Position numbers and translations under genes: made by a program | NCBI RefSeq assembly: GCF_020181655.1 | Contig: NZ_CP084032.1 | Location: 4,774,001-4,838,000, forward strand | Source of the DNA: Pectobacterium colocasium | Lineage (GTDB): Bacteria > Pseudomonadota > Gammaproteobacteria > Enterobacterales > Enterobacteriaceae | DNA: 64,000 nt | Reading direction: 5' to 3' | In this document: positions 26,369-39,674 of the stretch, piece after piece | How the letters are laid out: each line of letters opens with the position of its first letter | Numbering within the stretch: the stretch's first letter is position 1 | Notes under the pieces: generated by a model | The model's input: the letters and a program-made list of their open reading frames with translations, nothing else | Databases searched by the model: none | Told to the model about the DNA's origin: nothing

Positions 26369-28048
26369 TCACTGAGCAGGTCTCTGACACCAGTTATTTT
26401 TAGGGTTAATACCGCCGTCAGGCGATGTATATCCCAAACAGCCGAGAATCGTGTCAAACAGCTCTTCATGACGATGTGTTTTGCCAACGCGCTGCTGCGC
26501 TTTCAACTGCTCAAACGCATACAGATTATCAGTGTCAGCCAGAAATTTATCCGAAGTCCATACCATCATCGGTGAGCGGAACTGCTCAGGCGGCGCCATC
26601 TCACGCGGTGTACCGTGCAAATGGTAGTTCTCATCAATTGATTCACCGTGATCGGAAGCATAAAACACGATCGCTTTCTTATCCCGAACCTGATCAATTA
26701 CGCTATCAATAAAGCTATCAGTATAGAGCACGCTATTATCGAAAGCATTAATCAACTGCTCACGCGTACAGGAGGCATCCACGCCCATACACTCTGGTTG
26801 ATAGCGCGCATAGCTGCGAGGATAACGCATGGAATACAGGTAGTGAGAACCTTTGGTATGCAGCACAATCAGGTGTTTCCCCTTGGGGTAACGTTCCAGC
26901 GACTCCTTAACCTCATCAACCAGCAACATGTCCTGCACCGATTTACCATCATTGTGTTTCTCTGACGCAATCATTTCGCGGAAAGAGTAGTTGTTCGCCT
27001 CAATGCTATTGTAGAACCACACCTCACTTTGCATGGCAAACAGCTCAGAGGTAAAGCCCAGCTCTTTCAATACAGCAAAGATATTCTGTTCTTTCAGCGT
27101 TCGCTGCGGGTTACCTTCCGTTCCGCCTTCTCGCACAAACATACAGCGCATGGAAAGCTTGGTTGAGGTATCACATGACTGACCACGGAATGCGACCAGA
27201 TTCTTTTCTTTCGATAGCTTTGGCGTCGTATCCCGCTCGTAGCCTAATAGCCCCATATGATCCCAGCGAGTTGTTTCACCGATAATGAAAATTACGTAGG
27301 TATCATCAATGCCTTTCGGCGGAACATAAGTGAAATGCTGAGCCGGATCGAAAAGATTGGAAGAGTCCTGACTCTCATCATACTTGGTGTAGGCAAATAA
27401 CCCTAACGCAGACAACCAGTTAGAGGGCAGATACGAGTGAGCGACTACGCCGCCATAGCTCGGCAAATCCACATTAGATTCCCGCTCAGCCGCCGACTGC
27501 ATGTTGTCCATATAGCGAAGCGGCATCCAAACCAACGCCACGACGGCGACAAGAACCACAAGAGGAATCAAACGCTTTCCTGGCGACTTAAGCTGTTCGA
27601 TCAGCGTATGACGCAGCGAATTCTTCCAGATCAAAAATAGCGGTAGCGCACTCACCGCCAGCATCCATAAGAGAAAACGAAAACCAATAACTTCTTTAGA
27701 AAGATCAATATCTGTGGTCATGACCGCAGCAATGATGCCATAGCCGATCACCACGTTAAAAAACGTCATGTAATAGCTAGCGGCAACGGAAATCAACACC
27801 AGGAGAGAAGCAATAATTCGATAAAAACGACGCCCCCCGAGTGAAATAATTCTCATCAGGAAAAAGGTAAATAAGATACTTGCCGTCAATTCGACAAGAG
27901 CGGGAATAAACGTTGGGACCTGGTTACCAGCAGAGAGTGAGAAATAATCAAACCGGCGATAATACACTGAGATATTGAGAAAAAGACCAATGTAGATTGC
28001 CAGGACAAACGATAATTTGGGTTGCGAAAAAGATGCTACAAACTTCAT
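26369..28048 (-). CDS. eptB: Kdo2-lipid A phosphoethanolamine transferase EptB
   Basis: A 559-residue inner-membrane enzyme that adds phosphoethanolamine to the outer Kdo of LPS. The N-terminal half has five membrane helices. The periplasmic sulfatase-fold domain (about 235-559) has the nucleophile motif IIGETTRWDHMGLLGYERDTTP (threonine in GETT), then CDTSTKLSMRCMFVR, HTKGSHYLY and the metal site ASDHGES. It reads very like E. coli EptB (VDLPSYGGVVAHSYLPSNW, GCLGYTSPDGGIN), not EptA. It should alter surface charge and resistance to cationic compounds. Confidence 0.93.
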   Translation of the reverse strand: MKFVASFSQPKLSFVLAIYIGLFLNISVYYRRFDYFSLSAGNQVPTFIPALVELTASILFTFFLMRIISLGGRRFYRIIASLLVLISVAASYYMTFFNVVIGYGIIAAVMTTDIDLSKEVIGFRFLLWMLAVSALPLFLIWKNSLRHTLIEQLKSPGKRLIPLVVLVAVVALVWMPLRYMDNMQSAAERESNVDLPSYGGVVAHSYLPSNWLSALGLFAYTKYDESQDSSNLFDPAQHFTYVPPKGIDDTYVIFIIGETTRWDHMGLLGYERDTTPKLSKEKNLVAFRGQSCDTSTKLSMRCMFVREGGTEGNPQRTLKEQNIFAVLKELGFTSELFAMQSEVWFYNSIEANNYSFREMIASEKHNDGKSVQDMLLVDEVKESLERYPKGKHLIVLHTKGSHYLYSMRYPRSYARYQPECMGVDASCTREQLINAFDNSVLYTDSFIDSVIDQVRDKKAIVFYASDHGESIDENYHLHGTPREMAPPEQFRSPMMVWTSDKFLADTDNLYAFEQLKAQQRVGKTHRHEELFDTILGCLGYTSPDGGINPKNNWCQRPAQ

Positions 28049-28305
28049 TATGACAAGTGCTCCAACAAACCTTTCTTATTATCTGAAGCTATACGACAAC
28101 ATCCCAATGCCTGAGTTCAACAGAAATAATCAGGCTCTCGCGCATCTTATATCGCAAAACAGCAAATAGGTTTAGATTGTTTAAATTCGTAAATTTTACT
28201 TATGATTACATAAAGAAAACAGAAAAAAAACGACCCTTTTATGTGAATGAATCCACGAAAAAATAAAAAGTGCAATCTCGACCTACCCTGAAAAATCATC
28301 ACCGC

Positions 28306-30942
<2,637 letters not shown>

Positions 30943-30995
30943 CGCCTCTTTCAGTATGATGCGCAGTCATTTTATTTCCTGTGGAGTAGCACATT

Positions 30996-31271
30996 ATGGC
31001 ACGCGTAACTGTTCAAGACGCTGTAGAGAAAATTGGTAACCGTTTTGACCTGGTGTTGGTCGCTGCTCGTCGCGCCCGTCAAATCCAGACTGGCGGCAAA
31101 GATCCGCTGGTTCCTGAGGAAAACGATAAGTACACCGTGATCGCACTGCGTGAGATCGAAGAAGGTCTGATCAACAACCAGATTCTGGATGTTCGTGACC
31201 GTCAGGAACAGCAAGAGCAGGAAGCCGCAGAGATTCAGGCGGTTACCGCGATTGCTGAAGGCCGTCGTTAA
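30996..31271 (+). CDS. rpoZ: RNA polymerase omega subunit
   Basis: A 91-residue subunit that helps assemble beta-prime and forms part of ppGpp site 1. [29 protein letters not shown] is the conserved core, with the N-terminal MARVTV involved in ppGpp binding. GTGGAG precedes the ATG. spoT follows after 18 bases. Confidence 0.98.
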   Translation: MARVTVQDAVEKIGNRFDLVLVAARRARQIQTGGKDPLVPEENDKYTVIALREIEEGLINNQILDVRDRQEQQEQEAAEIQAVTAIAEGRR

Positions 31272-31289
31272 TCACACCACGAGTCGCCC

Positions 31290-33389
31290 TTGTACATTTT
31301 TGAAAGCCTTAATCTGCTGATTCAACGTTATCTGCCAGAAGATCAGATCAAACGTTTACAGCAGGCTTACTTAGTTGCACGTGATGCTCACGAGGGGCAG
31401 ACTCGCTCCAGCGGTGAACCCTATATCACACACCCTGTTGCCGTCGCCTGTATTCTGGCGGAGATGCGTCTCGATTACGAAACGCTGATGGCGGCACTGC
31501 TGCATGATGTCATAGAGGACACCCCCGCCACCTATCAGGACATGGAACAGCTTTTCGGTAAAAGCGTTGCTGAACTGGTAGAAGGCGTTTCCAAGCTGGA
31601 CAAGCTGAAGTTCCGCGATAAGAAAGAAGCGCAGGCTGAAAACTTTCGCAAAATGATCATGGCGATGGTGCAGGATATTCGCGTCATCCTGATCAAGCTC
31701 GCAGACCGTACCCATAACATGCGCACACTGGGCTCATTGCGCCCTGACAAGCGCCGCCGCATTGCTCGCGAAACGCTGGAAATATACAGCCCGCTGGCAC
31801 ATCGGCTGGGTATCCATCACCTCAAAACCGAGCTGGAAGAACTGGGTTTTGAGGCGCTGTATCCGAACCGTTATCGCGTCATTAAAGAGGTCGTCAAGGC
31901 TGCACGCGGTAACCGCAAGGAAATGATTCAGAAAATCCTGTCGGAAATCGAAGGACGTCTGACGGAAGCGGGCATTGCCTGCCGCGTTAGCGGTCGCGAG
32001 AAGCACCTGTACTCCATCTACTGCAAAATGCACCTGAAAGAGCAGCGTTTTCATTCCATTATGGATATTTACGCGTTTCGGGTGATCGTGAAAGAAGTCG
32101 ATACCTGCTACCGCGTGCTCGGCCAGGTTCACAGCCTGTATAAGCCGCGCCCAGGTCGGGTAAAAGACTATATCGCCATTCCTAAAGCCAACGGCTATCA
32201 GTCGCTGCACACGTCTTTGATTGGCCCGCACGGCGTGCCGGTCGAAGTACAAATTCGCACCGACGACATGGATCAAATGGCGGAAATGGGTGTTGCCGCG
32301 CACTGGGCCTATAAAGAAGGCGAGAGTAGCACTACGGCACAGGTACGCGCCCAACGCTGGATGCAAAGCCTGCTGGAACTCCAGCAAAGTGCCGGTAGCT
32401 CATTTGAATTTATCGAAAGCGTGAAGTCAGACCTCTTCCCTGACGAGATGTACGTCTTCACGCCGGAAGGCCGCATTGTGGAACTTCCCGCAGGCGCGAC
32501 GCCCGTCGATTTCGCCTATGCGGTACATACCGATATCGGCCATGCCTGTGTCGGCGCGCGCGTCGACCGTCAGCCTTACCCACTGTCACAGTCGCTCACC
32601 AGCGGCCAAACCGTTGAAATCATTACCGCGCCAGGTGCCAGGCCGAATGCCGCATGGCTTAACTTTGTCGTGAGTTCCAGAGCGCGCTCCAAAATCCGCC
32701 AGATGCTGAAAAACCTCAAGCGTGATGATTCCGTAAGCCTCGGTCGCCGTTTGCTGAACCACGCGCTGGGCAACGGCCGTAAACTGTCTGACATCCCTGA
32801 GAAATCTATTCAGCTTGAGCTTGAGCGCATGAAGCTCGCGACGCTGGACGATTTGATGGCAGAAATTGGTATGGGTAATGCCATGAGCGTCGTCGTGGCG
32901 AAAAATCTGCTGAACGAACAATCGGAACTGGGAACAACCGGGCTGCGCAAGTTGCCGATCAAAGGCGCGGATGGCGTCATGATCTCCTTTGCCAAATGCT
33001 GCCGCCCTATCCCTGGCGACCCGATCATCGCCCACGTCAGCCCCGGTAAAGGGTTGGTTATTCACCATGAATCCTGTCGTAACATTCGCGGCTATCAAAA
33101 AGAACCTGAAAAATTCATGGCGGTAGAGTGGGATAAGGTGACGGAGCAAGAGTTCATCGCCGAAATCAAAGTTGATATGTTCAACCATCAGGGCGCACTG
33201 GCGAACCTGACGGCAGCGATCAACGCCGCGAACTCCAATATTCAGAGCATCAATACGGAAGAGAGAGACGGTCGCGTATACAGCGCCTTTATCCGTCTCA
33301 CCACCCTCGATCGCGTTCATCTGGCCAATATTATGCGTAAAATTCGCGTAATGCCGGATGTCATCAAAGTTAACCGTAACCGAAATTAA
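31290..33389 (+). CDS. spoT: Bifunctional (p)ppGpp hydrolase/synthetase SpoT
   Basis: A 699-residue stringent-response enzyme that mainly degrades ppGpp. The HD hydrolase domain has HDVIEDTP and the synthetase-like domain has RVKDYIAIPKANGYQSLHT. TGS (YVFTPEGRIVELPAGATPVDFAY), a cysteine-containing CCRPIPGD segment and a C-terminal ACT domain (HQGALANLTAAI) follow. The start codon is TTG at 31290 (MYIFESLN), the same unusual start as in E. coli. It lies 18 bases after rpoZ, so it is in the operon. Confidence 0.97.
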   Translation: MYIFESLNLLIQRYLPEDQIKRLQQAYLVARDAHEGQTRSSGEPYITHPVAVACILAEMRLDYETLMAALLHDVIEDTPATYQDMEQLFGKSVAELVEGVSKLDKLKFRDKKEAQAENFRKMIMAMVQDIRVILIKLADRTHNMRTLGSLRPDKRRRIARETLEIYSPLAHRLGIHHLKTELEELGFEALYPNRYRVIKEVVKAARGNRKEMIQKILSEIEGRLTEAGIACRVSGREKHLYSIYCKMHLKEQRFHSIMDIYAFRVIVKEVDTCYRVLGQVHSLYKPRPGRVKDYIAIPKANGYQSLHTSLIGPHGVPVEVQIRTDDMDQMAEMGVAAHWAYKEGESSTTAQVRAQRWMQSLLELQQSAGSSFEFIESVKSDLFPDEMYVFTPEGRIVELPAGATPVDFAYAVHTDIGHACVGARVDRQPYPLSQSLTSGQTVEIITAPGARPNAAWLNFVVSSRARSKIRQMLKNLKRDDSVSLGRRLLNHALGNGRKLSDIPEKSIQLELERMKLATLDDLMAEIGMGNAMSVVVAKNLLNEQSELGTTGLRKLPIKGADGVMISFAKCCRPIPGDPIIAHVSPGKGLVIHHESCRNIRGYQKEPEKFMAVEWDKVTEQEFIAEIKVDMFNHQGALANLTAAINAANSNIQSINTEERDGRVYSAFIRLTTLDRVHLANIMRKIRVMPDVIKVNRNRN

Positions 33390-33394
33390 TCGTC

Positions 33395-34087
33395 ATGACC
33401 CCTCAACGTTATGCACGTATAAAAGAAATGCTCAACTGTCGTCAGCCCGATCTGACGATTTGCATGGAGCAAGTGCATAAACCCCATAATATTTCTGCCG
33501 TTATCCGTACCGCGGATGCCGTCGGCGTGCATCAGGTTCATGCGATTTGGCCCACCAGCCGGATGAAAACGCTGGTTTCCTCCGCGGCAGGCAGTAATAG
33601 CTGGGTGCAGGTGAAAACCCACCGCAATATCGGTGATGCGGTTGGTCACCTGAAAGCCGAGGGCATGCAGGTTCTGGCGACCAATTTGTCTGAGCACGCG
33701 GTCGATTTTCGGGAAATTGATTACACTCGCCCAACCTGCATTCTGCTCGGACAAGAAAAAACCGGTATTACTGCCGAAGCACTCAAACTGGCCGATCGGG
33801 ATATCATCATTCCGATGACTGGCATGGTGCAATCGCTGAATGTTTCCGTAGCCTCAGCGTTGATCCTGTACGAAGCGCAGCGCCAGCGCCAGATCGCTGG
33901 CATGTATCAGCGCGAAGACAGTCCTCTGGATGAAGAAGAGCAGCAGCGGCTGCTTTTTGAAGGGGGCTATCCGGTACTGGCACGCGTCGCAAAACGTAAA
34001 GGGCTGCCTCGCCCTCATATCGACCATCAGGGTCAAATTGTCGCGGATACCCCGTGGTGGGCCGCGATGCAATCGTCGGAGTGCTGA
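33395..34087 (+). CDS. trmH: tRNA (guanosine18-2'-O)-methyltransferase TrmH
   Basis: A 230-residue SPOUT-class enzyme methylating the ribose of G18 in tRNA. The signatures are the N-terminal NISAVIRTADAVGV, the knot motif CILLGQEKTGIT and IIIPMTGMVQSLNVSVASAL. It starts 5 bases after spoT and its stop overlaps the recG start by one base (TGATG). Confidence 0.97.
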   Translation: MTPQRYARIKEMLNCRQPDLTICMEQVHKPHNISAVIRTADAVGVHQVHAIWPTSRMKTLVSSAAGSNSWVQVKTHRNIGDAVGHLKAEGMQVLATNLSEHAVDFREIDYTRPTCILLGQEKTGITAEALKLADRDIIIPMTGMVQSLNVSVASALILYEAQRQRQIAGMYQREDSPLDEEEQQRLLFEGGYPVLARVAKRKGLPRPHIDHQGQIVADTPWWAAMQSSEC

Positions 34088-36168
34088 TGAAAGGCCGCCT
34101 GCTTAACACCCAACCGCTGAGTACACTTGCCGGCGTGGGGGCAAGCCAGGCAGCGAAACTCGCGCGACTCGGGCTGGAAACCGTGCAGGATCTCCTGTTG
34201 CACCTGCCTTTACGCTACGAAGACCGCACACACCTTTACCCCATTGGCGACCTCCTTCCCGGTATGTATGCCACCGTGGAAGGTGAAATTCTACGTAACG
34301 ACATCACCTTTGGCAGCCGTCGTATGTTGACCTGCCAAATCAGCGATGGCAGCGGCATGCTGACCATGCGCTTCTTCAATTTCAACGCCGCAATGAAGAA
34401 CAGTCTCGCTCCGGGACAGCGTGTTACCGCTTATGGTGAAATCAAACGCGGTAAAATCGGTGCGGAGATCATCCATCCTGAATATCGTGTTCAGGGGGAT
34501 AATACGCAGGTTGAGCTACAGGAATCACTCACGCCAGTTTATCCCTCCACGGAAGGTATTCGTCAGGCAACACTACGCAAGCTCACCGATCAGGCGCTGG
34601 CATTGCTTGATGCCAACCCCATTGATGAGTTGCTACCTGAATCCCTGAGCCGCTCGCTCATTAGTCTGCCGGATGCACTGCGCACGTTACATCGCCCCCC
34701 GCCGGATATGCAGCTCAGTGAACTGGAACACGGCAAGCACCCCGCGCAGCAGCGGCTGATTATGGAAGAGCTACTGGCGCACAACCTGAGTATGCTCGCC
34801 GTGCGGGCCGGGGAACAGCGGCATAAAGCCTCGTCGCTACAGGAGAACGACGGCCTGAAGCAGCAGTTGCTCGCCGCCCTACCTTTCACCCCCACGCAGG
34901 CGCAAAAACGTGTCGTCGCTGAAATTGAAACGGATATGGCGAAAGACTTCCCAATGATGCGTTTGGTACAGGGTGATGTAGGCTCAGGGAAAACACTGGT
35001 CGCCGCGTTGGCAGCATTACGTGCCATTGCCAACGGCAAACAGGTCGCCTTAATGGCACCCACAGAGCTATTGGCCGAACAACACGCCCATAATTTCCGT
35101 CAGTGGTTTGAACCGCTGGGGCTTGAAGTCGGCTGGCTGGCTGGCAAACAAAAAGGAAAAGCGCGTCAGGCGCAGCAGGATGCCATCGCCAGCGGTCAGG
35201 TTTCCATGGTGGTCGGGACGCACGCCATTTTCCAGCAGCAGGTGAAATTCAACGGGCTGGCATTAGTCATTATTGATGAACAGCACCGCTTTGGCGTGCA
35301 TCAACGCCTTGCGCTGTGGGAAAAAGGCGAAGAACAGGGCTTTCATCCCCATCAATTGATTATGACCGCCACACCGATTCCCCGCACGCTGGCTATGACG
35401 GCCTATGCCGATCTGGATACGTCCGTCATTGATGAACTGCCGCCGGGCAGAACCCCCGTCACCACGGTCGCCATACCAGATTCACGCCGCAGCGACATCA
35501 TCGAACGTGTGAATAGCGCCTGCCAGCAGGAAGGACGGCAGGCCTATTGGGTGTGCACGTTGATTGAAGAATCCGACCTTCTGGAAGCGCAGGCAGCAGA
35601 AGCCACCAGTGAAGAGCTAAAAGCTGCTCTGCCGAATCTCAAGGTCGGATTGGTTCACGGCCGCATGAAAGCGCAGGAAAAGCAGGCAGTGATGCAGGCT
35701 TTCAAACAGGGCGAGCTGCAACTGCTGGTGGCCACCACCGTCATTGAGGTCGGAGTGGATGTACCGAATGCCAGCCTGATGATCATCGAGAACCCAGAGC
35801 GTCTGGGTCTGGCACAGCTGCACCAATTACGCGGTCGCGTCGGACGCGGCGCAGTGGCGTCTCACTGCGTACTACTCTACAAAACACCAATGAGCAAAAC
35901 CGCCCAGAAACGGCTTCAGGTTCTACGCGATAGTAACGATGGTTTTGTTATCGCTCAGCGCGATCTGGAAATTCGCGGACCAGGCGAATTATTAGGGACG
36001 CGACAAACCGGCAATGCCGAGTTCAAAGTAGCCGACCTCCTGCGCGATCAGGACCTGATCCCACAGGTGCAGCGCGTTGCACGCCACCTGCATGAGCACT
36101 ATCCCGAGCATGCCATTGCGCTCATTGAACGCTGGCTGCCAGAGCGCGCACGCTACACTAACGCCTAA
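34087..36168 (+). CDS. recG: ATP-dependent DNA helicase RecG
   Basis: A 693-residue branched-DNA helicase that remodels stalled forks and Holliday junctions. The N-terminal wedge (about 1-150) includes LLHLPLRYEDRT and an OB fold. Motor motifs are GDVGSGKTLVA (Walker A), IIDEQHRFGVHQR (DEQH box), TATPIPRT, TVIEVGVDVPNA and QLRGRVGRG. The ATG at 34087 overlaps the trmH stop and gives exactly the E. coli length. Confidence 0.97.
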   Translation: MKGRLLNTQPLSTLAGVGASQAAKLARLGLETVQDLLLHLPLRYEDRTHLYPIGDLLPGMYATVEGEILRNDITFGSRRMLTCQISDGSGMLTMRFFNFNAAMKNSLAPGQRVTAYGEIKRGKIGAEIIHPEYRVQGDNTQVELQESLTPVYPSTEGIRQATLRKLTDQALALLDANPIDELLPESLSRSLISLPDALRTLHRPPPDMQLSELEHGKHPAQQRLIMEELLAHNLSMLAVRAGEQRHKASSLQENDGLKQQLLAALPFTPTQAQKRVVAEIETDMAKDFPMMRLVQGDVGSGKTLVAALAALRAIANGKQVALMAPTELLAEQHAHNFRQWFEPLGLEVGWLAGKQKGKARQAQQDAIASGQVSMVVGTHAIFQQQVKFNGLALVIIDEQHRFGVHQRLALWEKGEEQGFHPHQLIMTATPIPRTLAMTAYADLDTSVIDELPPGRTPVTTVAIPDSRRSDIIERVNSACQQEGRQAYWVCTLIEESDLLEAQAAEATSEELKAALPNLKVGLVHGRMKAQEKQAVMQAFKQGELQLLVATTVIEVGVDVPNASLMIIENPERLGLAQLHQLRGRVGRGAVASHCVLLYKTPMSKTAQKRLQVLRDSNDGFVIAQRDLEIRGPGELLGTRQTGNAEFKVADLLRDQDLIPQVQRVARHLHEHYPEHAIALIERWLPERARYTNA

Positions 36169-36303
36169 TCACAGCCACAGATTCTTCCTTTTTCTAAAAA
36201 CCTCGCCGCCAACCCGCATGCAGCGGAAAGTATGACATTGCATATCCCCTTAAATAATAAGGTCTTGCCCATTCAGACAAAATTCATATCGAAGAGATGA
36301 GTT

Positions 36304-36317
36304 AGCAAACGTTTGCT
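36304..36317 (+). promoter_or_regulatory. PurR-like operator upstream of xanP
   Basis: AGCAAACGTTTGCT is a perfect 14-bp palindrome with the PurR core GCAAACGTTTGC. It lies 60-73 bp before the xanP start. A purine-repressor site before a purine permease makes functional sense; binding itself is inferred. Confidence 0.72.
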
Positions 36318-36319
36318 TT

Positions 36320-36353
36320 CGACAAAGAGATCATTAAAATGCGCTCTTTGTCG
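36320..36353 (+). promoter_or_regulatory. Leader hairpin before xanP
   Basis: CGACAAAGAG and CTCTTTGTCG make a perfect 10-bp stem with a 14-nt loop, 24-57 bp before the start codon. No T-run follows. The nearest AGGA lies 16 bases before the ATG, unusually far. It could be a translational control element or a second operator. Confidence 0.5.
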
Positions 36354-36376
36354 TTTCAGGAACGCCAACTTACATC

Positions 36377-37765
36377 ATGACTACCACCACGGAAACGTCC
36401 CAAACAGAAACCGCTGCCACACCTCAGCGCAGTGAACTCATCTATCGTCTTGAAGACAGGCCGCCGCTGCCGCAAACGCTGTTCGCCGCCAGCCAGCACC
36501 TGTTGGCCATGTTTGTTGCGGTGATTACCCCCGCACTACTGATCTGTCAGGCATTAGGTTTACCCGCTCAGGATACGCAGCGCATTATCAGCATGTCGCT
36601 TTTCGCTTCCGGTCTGGCCTCTATTCTGCAAATTAAAACCTGGGGTCCCGTCGGTTCTGGTCTGCTGTCTATTCAAGGCACCAGCTTTAACTTCGTGACA
36701 CCACTGATTATGGGCGGACTGGCGCTGAAAAATGGTGGCGCGGACGTTCCCACGATGATGGCGGCGCTGTTCGGTACGCTGATGGTCGCGTCCTTCACCG
36801 AAATCATTCTTTCACGCTTTCTGCATTTAACCCGCCGTATCATCACCCCGCTGGTTTCCGGCATTGTGGTGATGATCATTGGTCTGTCGCTGATTCAGGT
36901 CGGCCTGACTTCTATCGGCGGCGGCTATGCCGCAATGGGGAATAACACCTTCGGCGCACCCAAGAATTTACTGCTGGCTGGAGTGGTGTTACTGGTTATC
37001 ATTCTGCTGAACCGCCAACGTAACCCCTACCTGCGTGTTGCTTCGCTGGTGATTGCCATGGCGGTGGGCTATCTGGGTGCCTGGATGATGGGAATGCTGC
37101 CGGAAAATACGTCTTCGCAACACGATACGGCCATCATGGTGCCAACACCGCTGTATTACGGTTTAGGCTTTGACTGGAACCTGTTGATCCCACTGATGCT
37201 GGTCTTCATGGTGACATCGTTAGAAACCATCGGCGACATCACCGCGACCTCCGACGTGTCTGAGCAGCCGGTCAAAGGCCCGCTGTACATGAAACGCTTA
37301 AAAGGCGGCGTGCTGGCAAACGGTCTGAACTCTTGCCTTTCCGCCGTATTCAATACCTTCCCTAATTCTTGCTTCGGCCAGAATAACGGCGTCATCCAGC
37401 TTACTGGTGTTGCCAGCCGCTATGTGGGTTTCGTGGTGTCGCTGATGCTGATCGCACTGGGGCTGTTCCCTGCCGTTAGCGGATTTGTGCAGCATATTCC
37501 AGAGCCGGTTCTGGGCGGCGCCACTATCGTGATGTTTGGTACGATCGCCGCTTCCGGTGTGCGCATTGTGTCCCGCGAGCCGCTAAACCGTCGCGCTATC
37601 ATGATTATTGCGCTGTCGCTGGCCGTTGGCCTTGGCGTATCACAACAGCCACTGATTCTGCAATTCGCGCCGGATTGGATTAAAACATTACTGTCTTCCG
37701 GTATTGCCGCTGGTGGGATTACCGCAATCGTGCTGAATTTGGTCTTCCCACACGAAGAAAAATAG
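36377..37765 (+). CDS. xanP: Xanthine permease XanP (NCS2 family)
   Basis: A 462-residue proton-coupled purine-base transporter with about 14 membrane segments. Key family elements are [38 protein letters not shown], the substrate-site [17 protein letters not shown] and the NAT signature [17 protein letters not shown]. It is close to E. coli XanP (YicE) over its length. The substrate (xanthine) is taken from this similarity. E. coli gltS, next to recG there, is absent, so xanP follows recG directly with its own regulatory region. Confidence 0.93.
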   Translation: MTTTTETSQTETAATPQRSELIYRLEDRPPLPQTLFAASQHLLAMFVAVITPALLICQALGLPAQDTQRIISMSLFASGLASILQIKTWGPVGSGLLSIQGTSFNFVTPLIMGGLALKNGGADVPTMMAALFGTLMVASFTEIILSRFLHLTRRIITPLVSGIVVMIIGLSLIQVGLTSIGGGYAAMGNNTFGAPKNLLLAGVVLLVIILLNRQRNPYLRVASLVIAMAVGYLGAWMMGMLPENTSSQHDTAIMVPTPLYYGLGFDWNLLIPLMLVFMVTSLETIGDITATSDVSEQPVKGPLYMKRLKGGVLANGLNSCLSAVFNTFPNSCFGQNNGVIQLTGVASRYVGFVVSLMLIALGLFPAVSGFVQHIPEPVLGGATIVMFGTIAASGVRIVSREPLNRRAIMIIALSLAVGLGVSQQPLILQFAPDWIKTLLSSGIAAGGITAIVLNLVFPHEEK

Positions 37766-37801
37766 CGCCAGCCCGCAATAATTTCTGTTCAGTTTCATGT
37801 A

Positions 37802-37835
37802 AAAGCGAGCGGTGATGCAACACCGCTCGCTTTTT
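37802..37835 (+). terminator. Terminator of xanP
   Basis: AAGCGAGCGGTG and CACCGCTCGCTT pair with a 6-nt loop, followed by TTTTT. Confidence 0.9.
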
Positions 37836-37923
37836 ACTGTCTGTAACAGCATTACCTATTGAGCCTTCAGGGAAATTGCGGCATAAGAACAGTTCTCCCT
37901 GACGATTGGCATGGACTGACACG

Positions 37924-39615
37924 ATGAAATTTATCGGGAAATTATTGCTGACCCTACTGCTGCTGGCCTTTTTAGCGCTGGTAGTCGTATACGTATTACT
38001 GCAAACCAGTTGGGTAGCAGGCTGGGTGAGTAATTGGGTAAACCAGAACACCGACTACCAGTTGTCACTGGGCAAGATCAATCATGACTGGTCAACAGCC
38101 GATCATATCCAATTCACCGACGTCAGTTTCGGTCAGAAAAACCAGCCGCCGACACTCGCTGCAAAGCGGGTTTCAGCCGGGTTTAGCGTGCGCCAGATTA
38201 CCGATCCGCGCCATTTCGCCAGTTTGGAGCTGGAAGGGGGCACGCTAAATCTTTCCTCTCAGGCCGCCACACTCCCTATCGAAGCCGATGTGCTACAGCT
38301 GCGCACGATGGCACTGCAGGCGAAAGACGGCGATTGGCGGCTGAATGGTCAACAGATTAACGGTGGAATGGCACCCTGGCAGCCCGAAGCGGGTTATCTG
38401 CTAGGCAAACAGGGGCAATTCCAGCTCAGCGCCCGTTCACTCGAACTCAACGATATTCCTGCCAGTCAGGTCTTGGTTCAGGGCGAAATCAACCATAACC
38501 AGCTGATTCTGAGCAATTTCGGTGCCGATGTTGCTCAAGGGCAGCTAACAGGCAACGCCAGTCGCGCAGAAGATGGCAGTTGGCAGATCGGTAACCTCCG
38601 GCTCAGCAATGTCCGTTTGCAAACGCAGAGAACGCCGGAAGCCTTCTGGCAACCCGTGACCGAATTACCTTCCGTTACGGTTGCTCGCTTTGATCTGATT
38701 GATGCCCGTATCGAAGGGCCGGGGTGGGCGTTTATCGACCTCGATGTTGCCCTGCAAAATGTCACGTTTAAGCAGAATGATTGGCAGAGCGAAGGCGGAA
38801 CGCTGTCGTTCAATGCAACCGACATTGTGAACGGCAACATGCACCTCATCGACCCTATCGTGAATCTGGATTTGTCACCGGCAGGCGTTAACATCAAGCA
38901 GTTTTCTACGCGCTGGGAAGGCGGTTTACTGCGAACCAACGGCAACTGGCAACGTAGCAACCAACGTTTACAACTGAATGAGTTTGTTGTCGCAGGGATG
39001 GAGTACACACTCCCCGGCGATTGGCGTCAGCGGTGGCAAGCGACGCTGCCATCCTGGCTGGCAGAAGTGAATGTGCAGAAATTCACGGCTAATCGCAACC
39101 TGCTGATCGATATCAACCCTGATTTCCCCTTCCAATTGACCGCGCTGGATGGGTACGGCAGTAATCTGTTGCTGGCTCGCAACCACCAGTGGGGTGTATG
39201 GGCAGGATCGCTGAATCTTAATGCCAGCGACGCGACGTTCAATAAAGTCGATGTGCGTCGCCCTTCACTGGCACTAGTGGCCGACGATAACCAGATCGCC
39301 ATTAACGAACTTAGCGCCTTTACGCAAAATGGCATGCTGGACGCTAAAGCGGCCATCAGCCAGCAACCGGCACGTAATTTCTCCCTGTCTCTGACAGGGC
39401 GCGCCGTACCGCTGGATGTTCTGACGCGTTGGGGATGGCCAGAACCCGCAACCGCACCGACCGGTAATACGAATCTGCAACTGCAATTGAATGGGCGGCT
39501 CGCCGCCGATACGCCGTTGAAGCCGACGCTAAACGGTACGTTGCAGGGTGTGGATAGCAACGACCACCCAATCAGGCAGCAAATGCATCAGGGAACCGTG
39601 ACAGAAACGCAATAA
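37924..39615 (+). CDS. yicH: AsmA-family protein YicH
   Basis: A 563-residue envelope protein. One N-terminal membrane anchor (MKFIGKLLLTLLLLAFLALVVVYVLL, about 5-25) is followed by a long, beta-rich periplasmic AsmA-like region with DYQLSLGKINHDWS and repeated strand-turn units. The C-terminal part (QLTALDGYGSNLLLARNHQWGVWAG, ALNEL-like strands, LKPTLNGTL) matches E. coli YicH. AsmA relatives form hydrophobic grooves that move phospholipid to the outer membrane; YicH itself has no proven role. The start at MKFIGK leaves out a six-codon extension. Confidence 0.88.
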   Translation: MKFIGKLLLTLLLLAFLALVVVYVLLQTSWVAGWVSNWVNQNTDYQLSLGKINHDWSTADHIQFTDVSFGQKNQPPTLAAKRVSAGFSVRQITDPRHFASLELEGGTLNLSSQAATLPIEADVLQLRTMALQAKDGDWRLNGQQINGGMAPWQPEAGYLLGKQGQFQLSARSLELNDIPASQVLVQGEINHNQLILSNFGADVAQGQLTGNASRAEDGSWQIGNLRLSNVRLQTQRTPEAFWQPVTELPSVTVARFDLIDARIEGPGWAFIDLDVALQNVTFKQNDWQSEGGTLSFNATDIVNGNMHLIDPIVNLDLSPAGVNIKQFSTRWEGGLLRTNGNWQRSNQRLQLNEFVVAGMEYTLPGDWRQRWQATLPSWLAEVNVQKFTANRNLLIDINPDFPFQLTALDGYGSNLLLARNHQWGVWAGSLNLNASDATFNKVDVRRPSLALVADDNQIAINELSAFTQNGMLDAKAAISQQPARNFSLSLTGRAVPLDVLTRWGWPEPATAPTGNTNLQLQLNGRLAADTPLKPTLNGTLQGVDSNDHPIRQQMHQGTVTETQ

Positions 39616-39674
39616 CTATCGGGTATTCAAAACACGGGGCCAGATCGTTGGCAAATCTATTTTCCAAATGGAAA

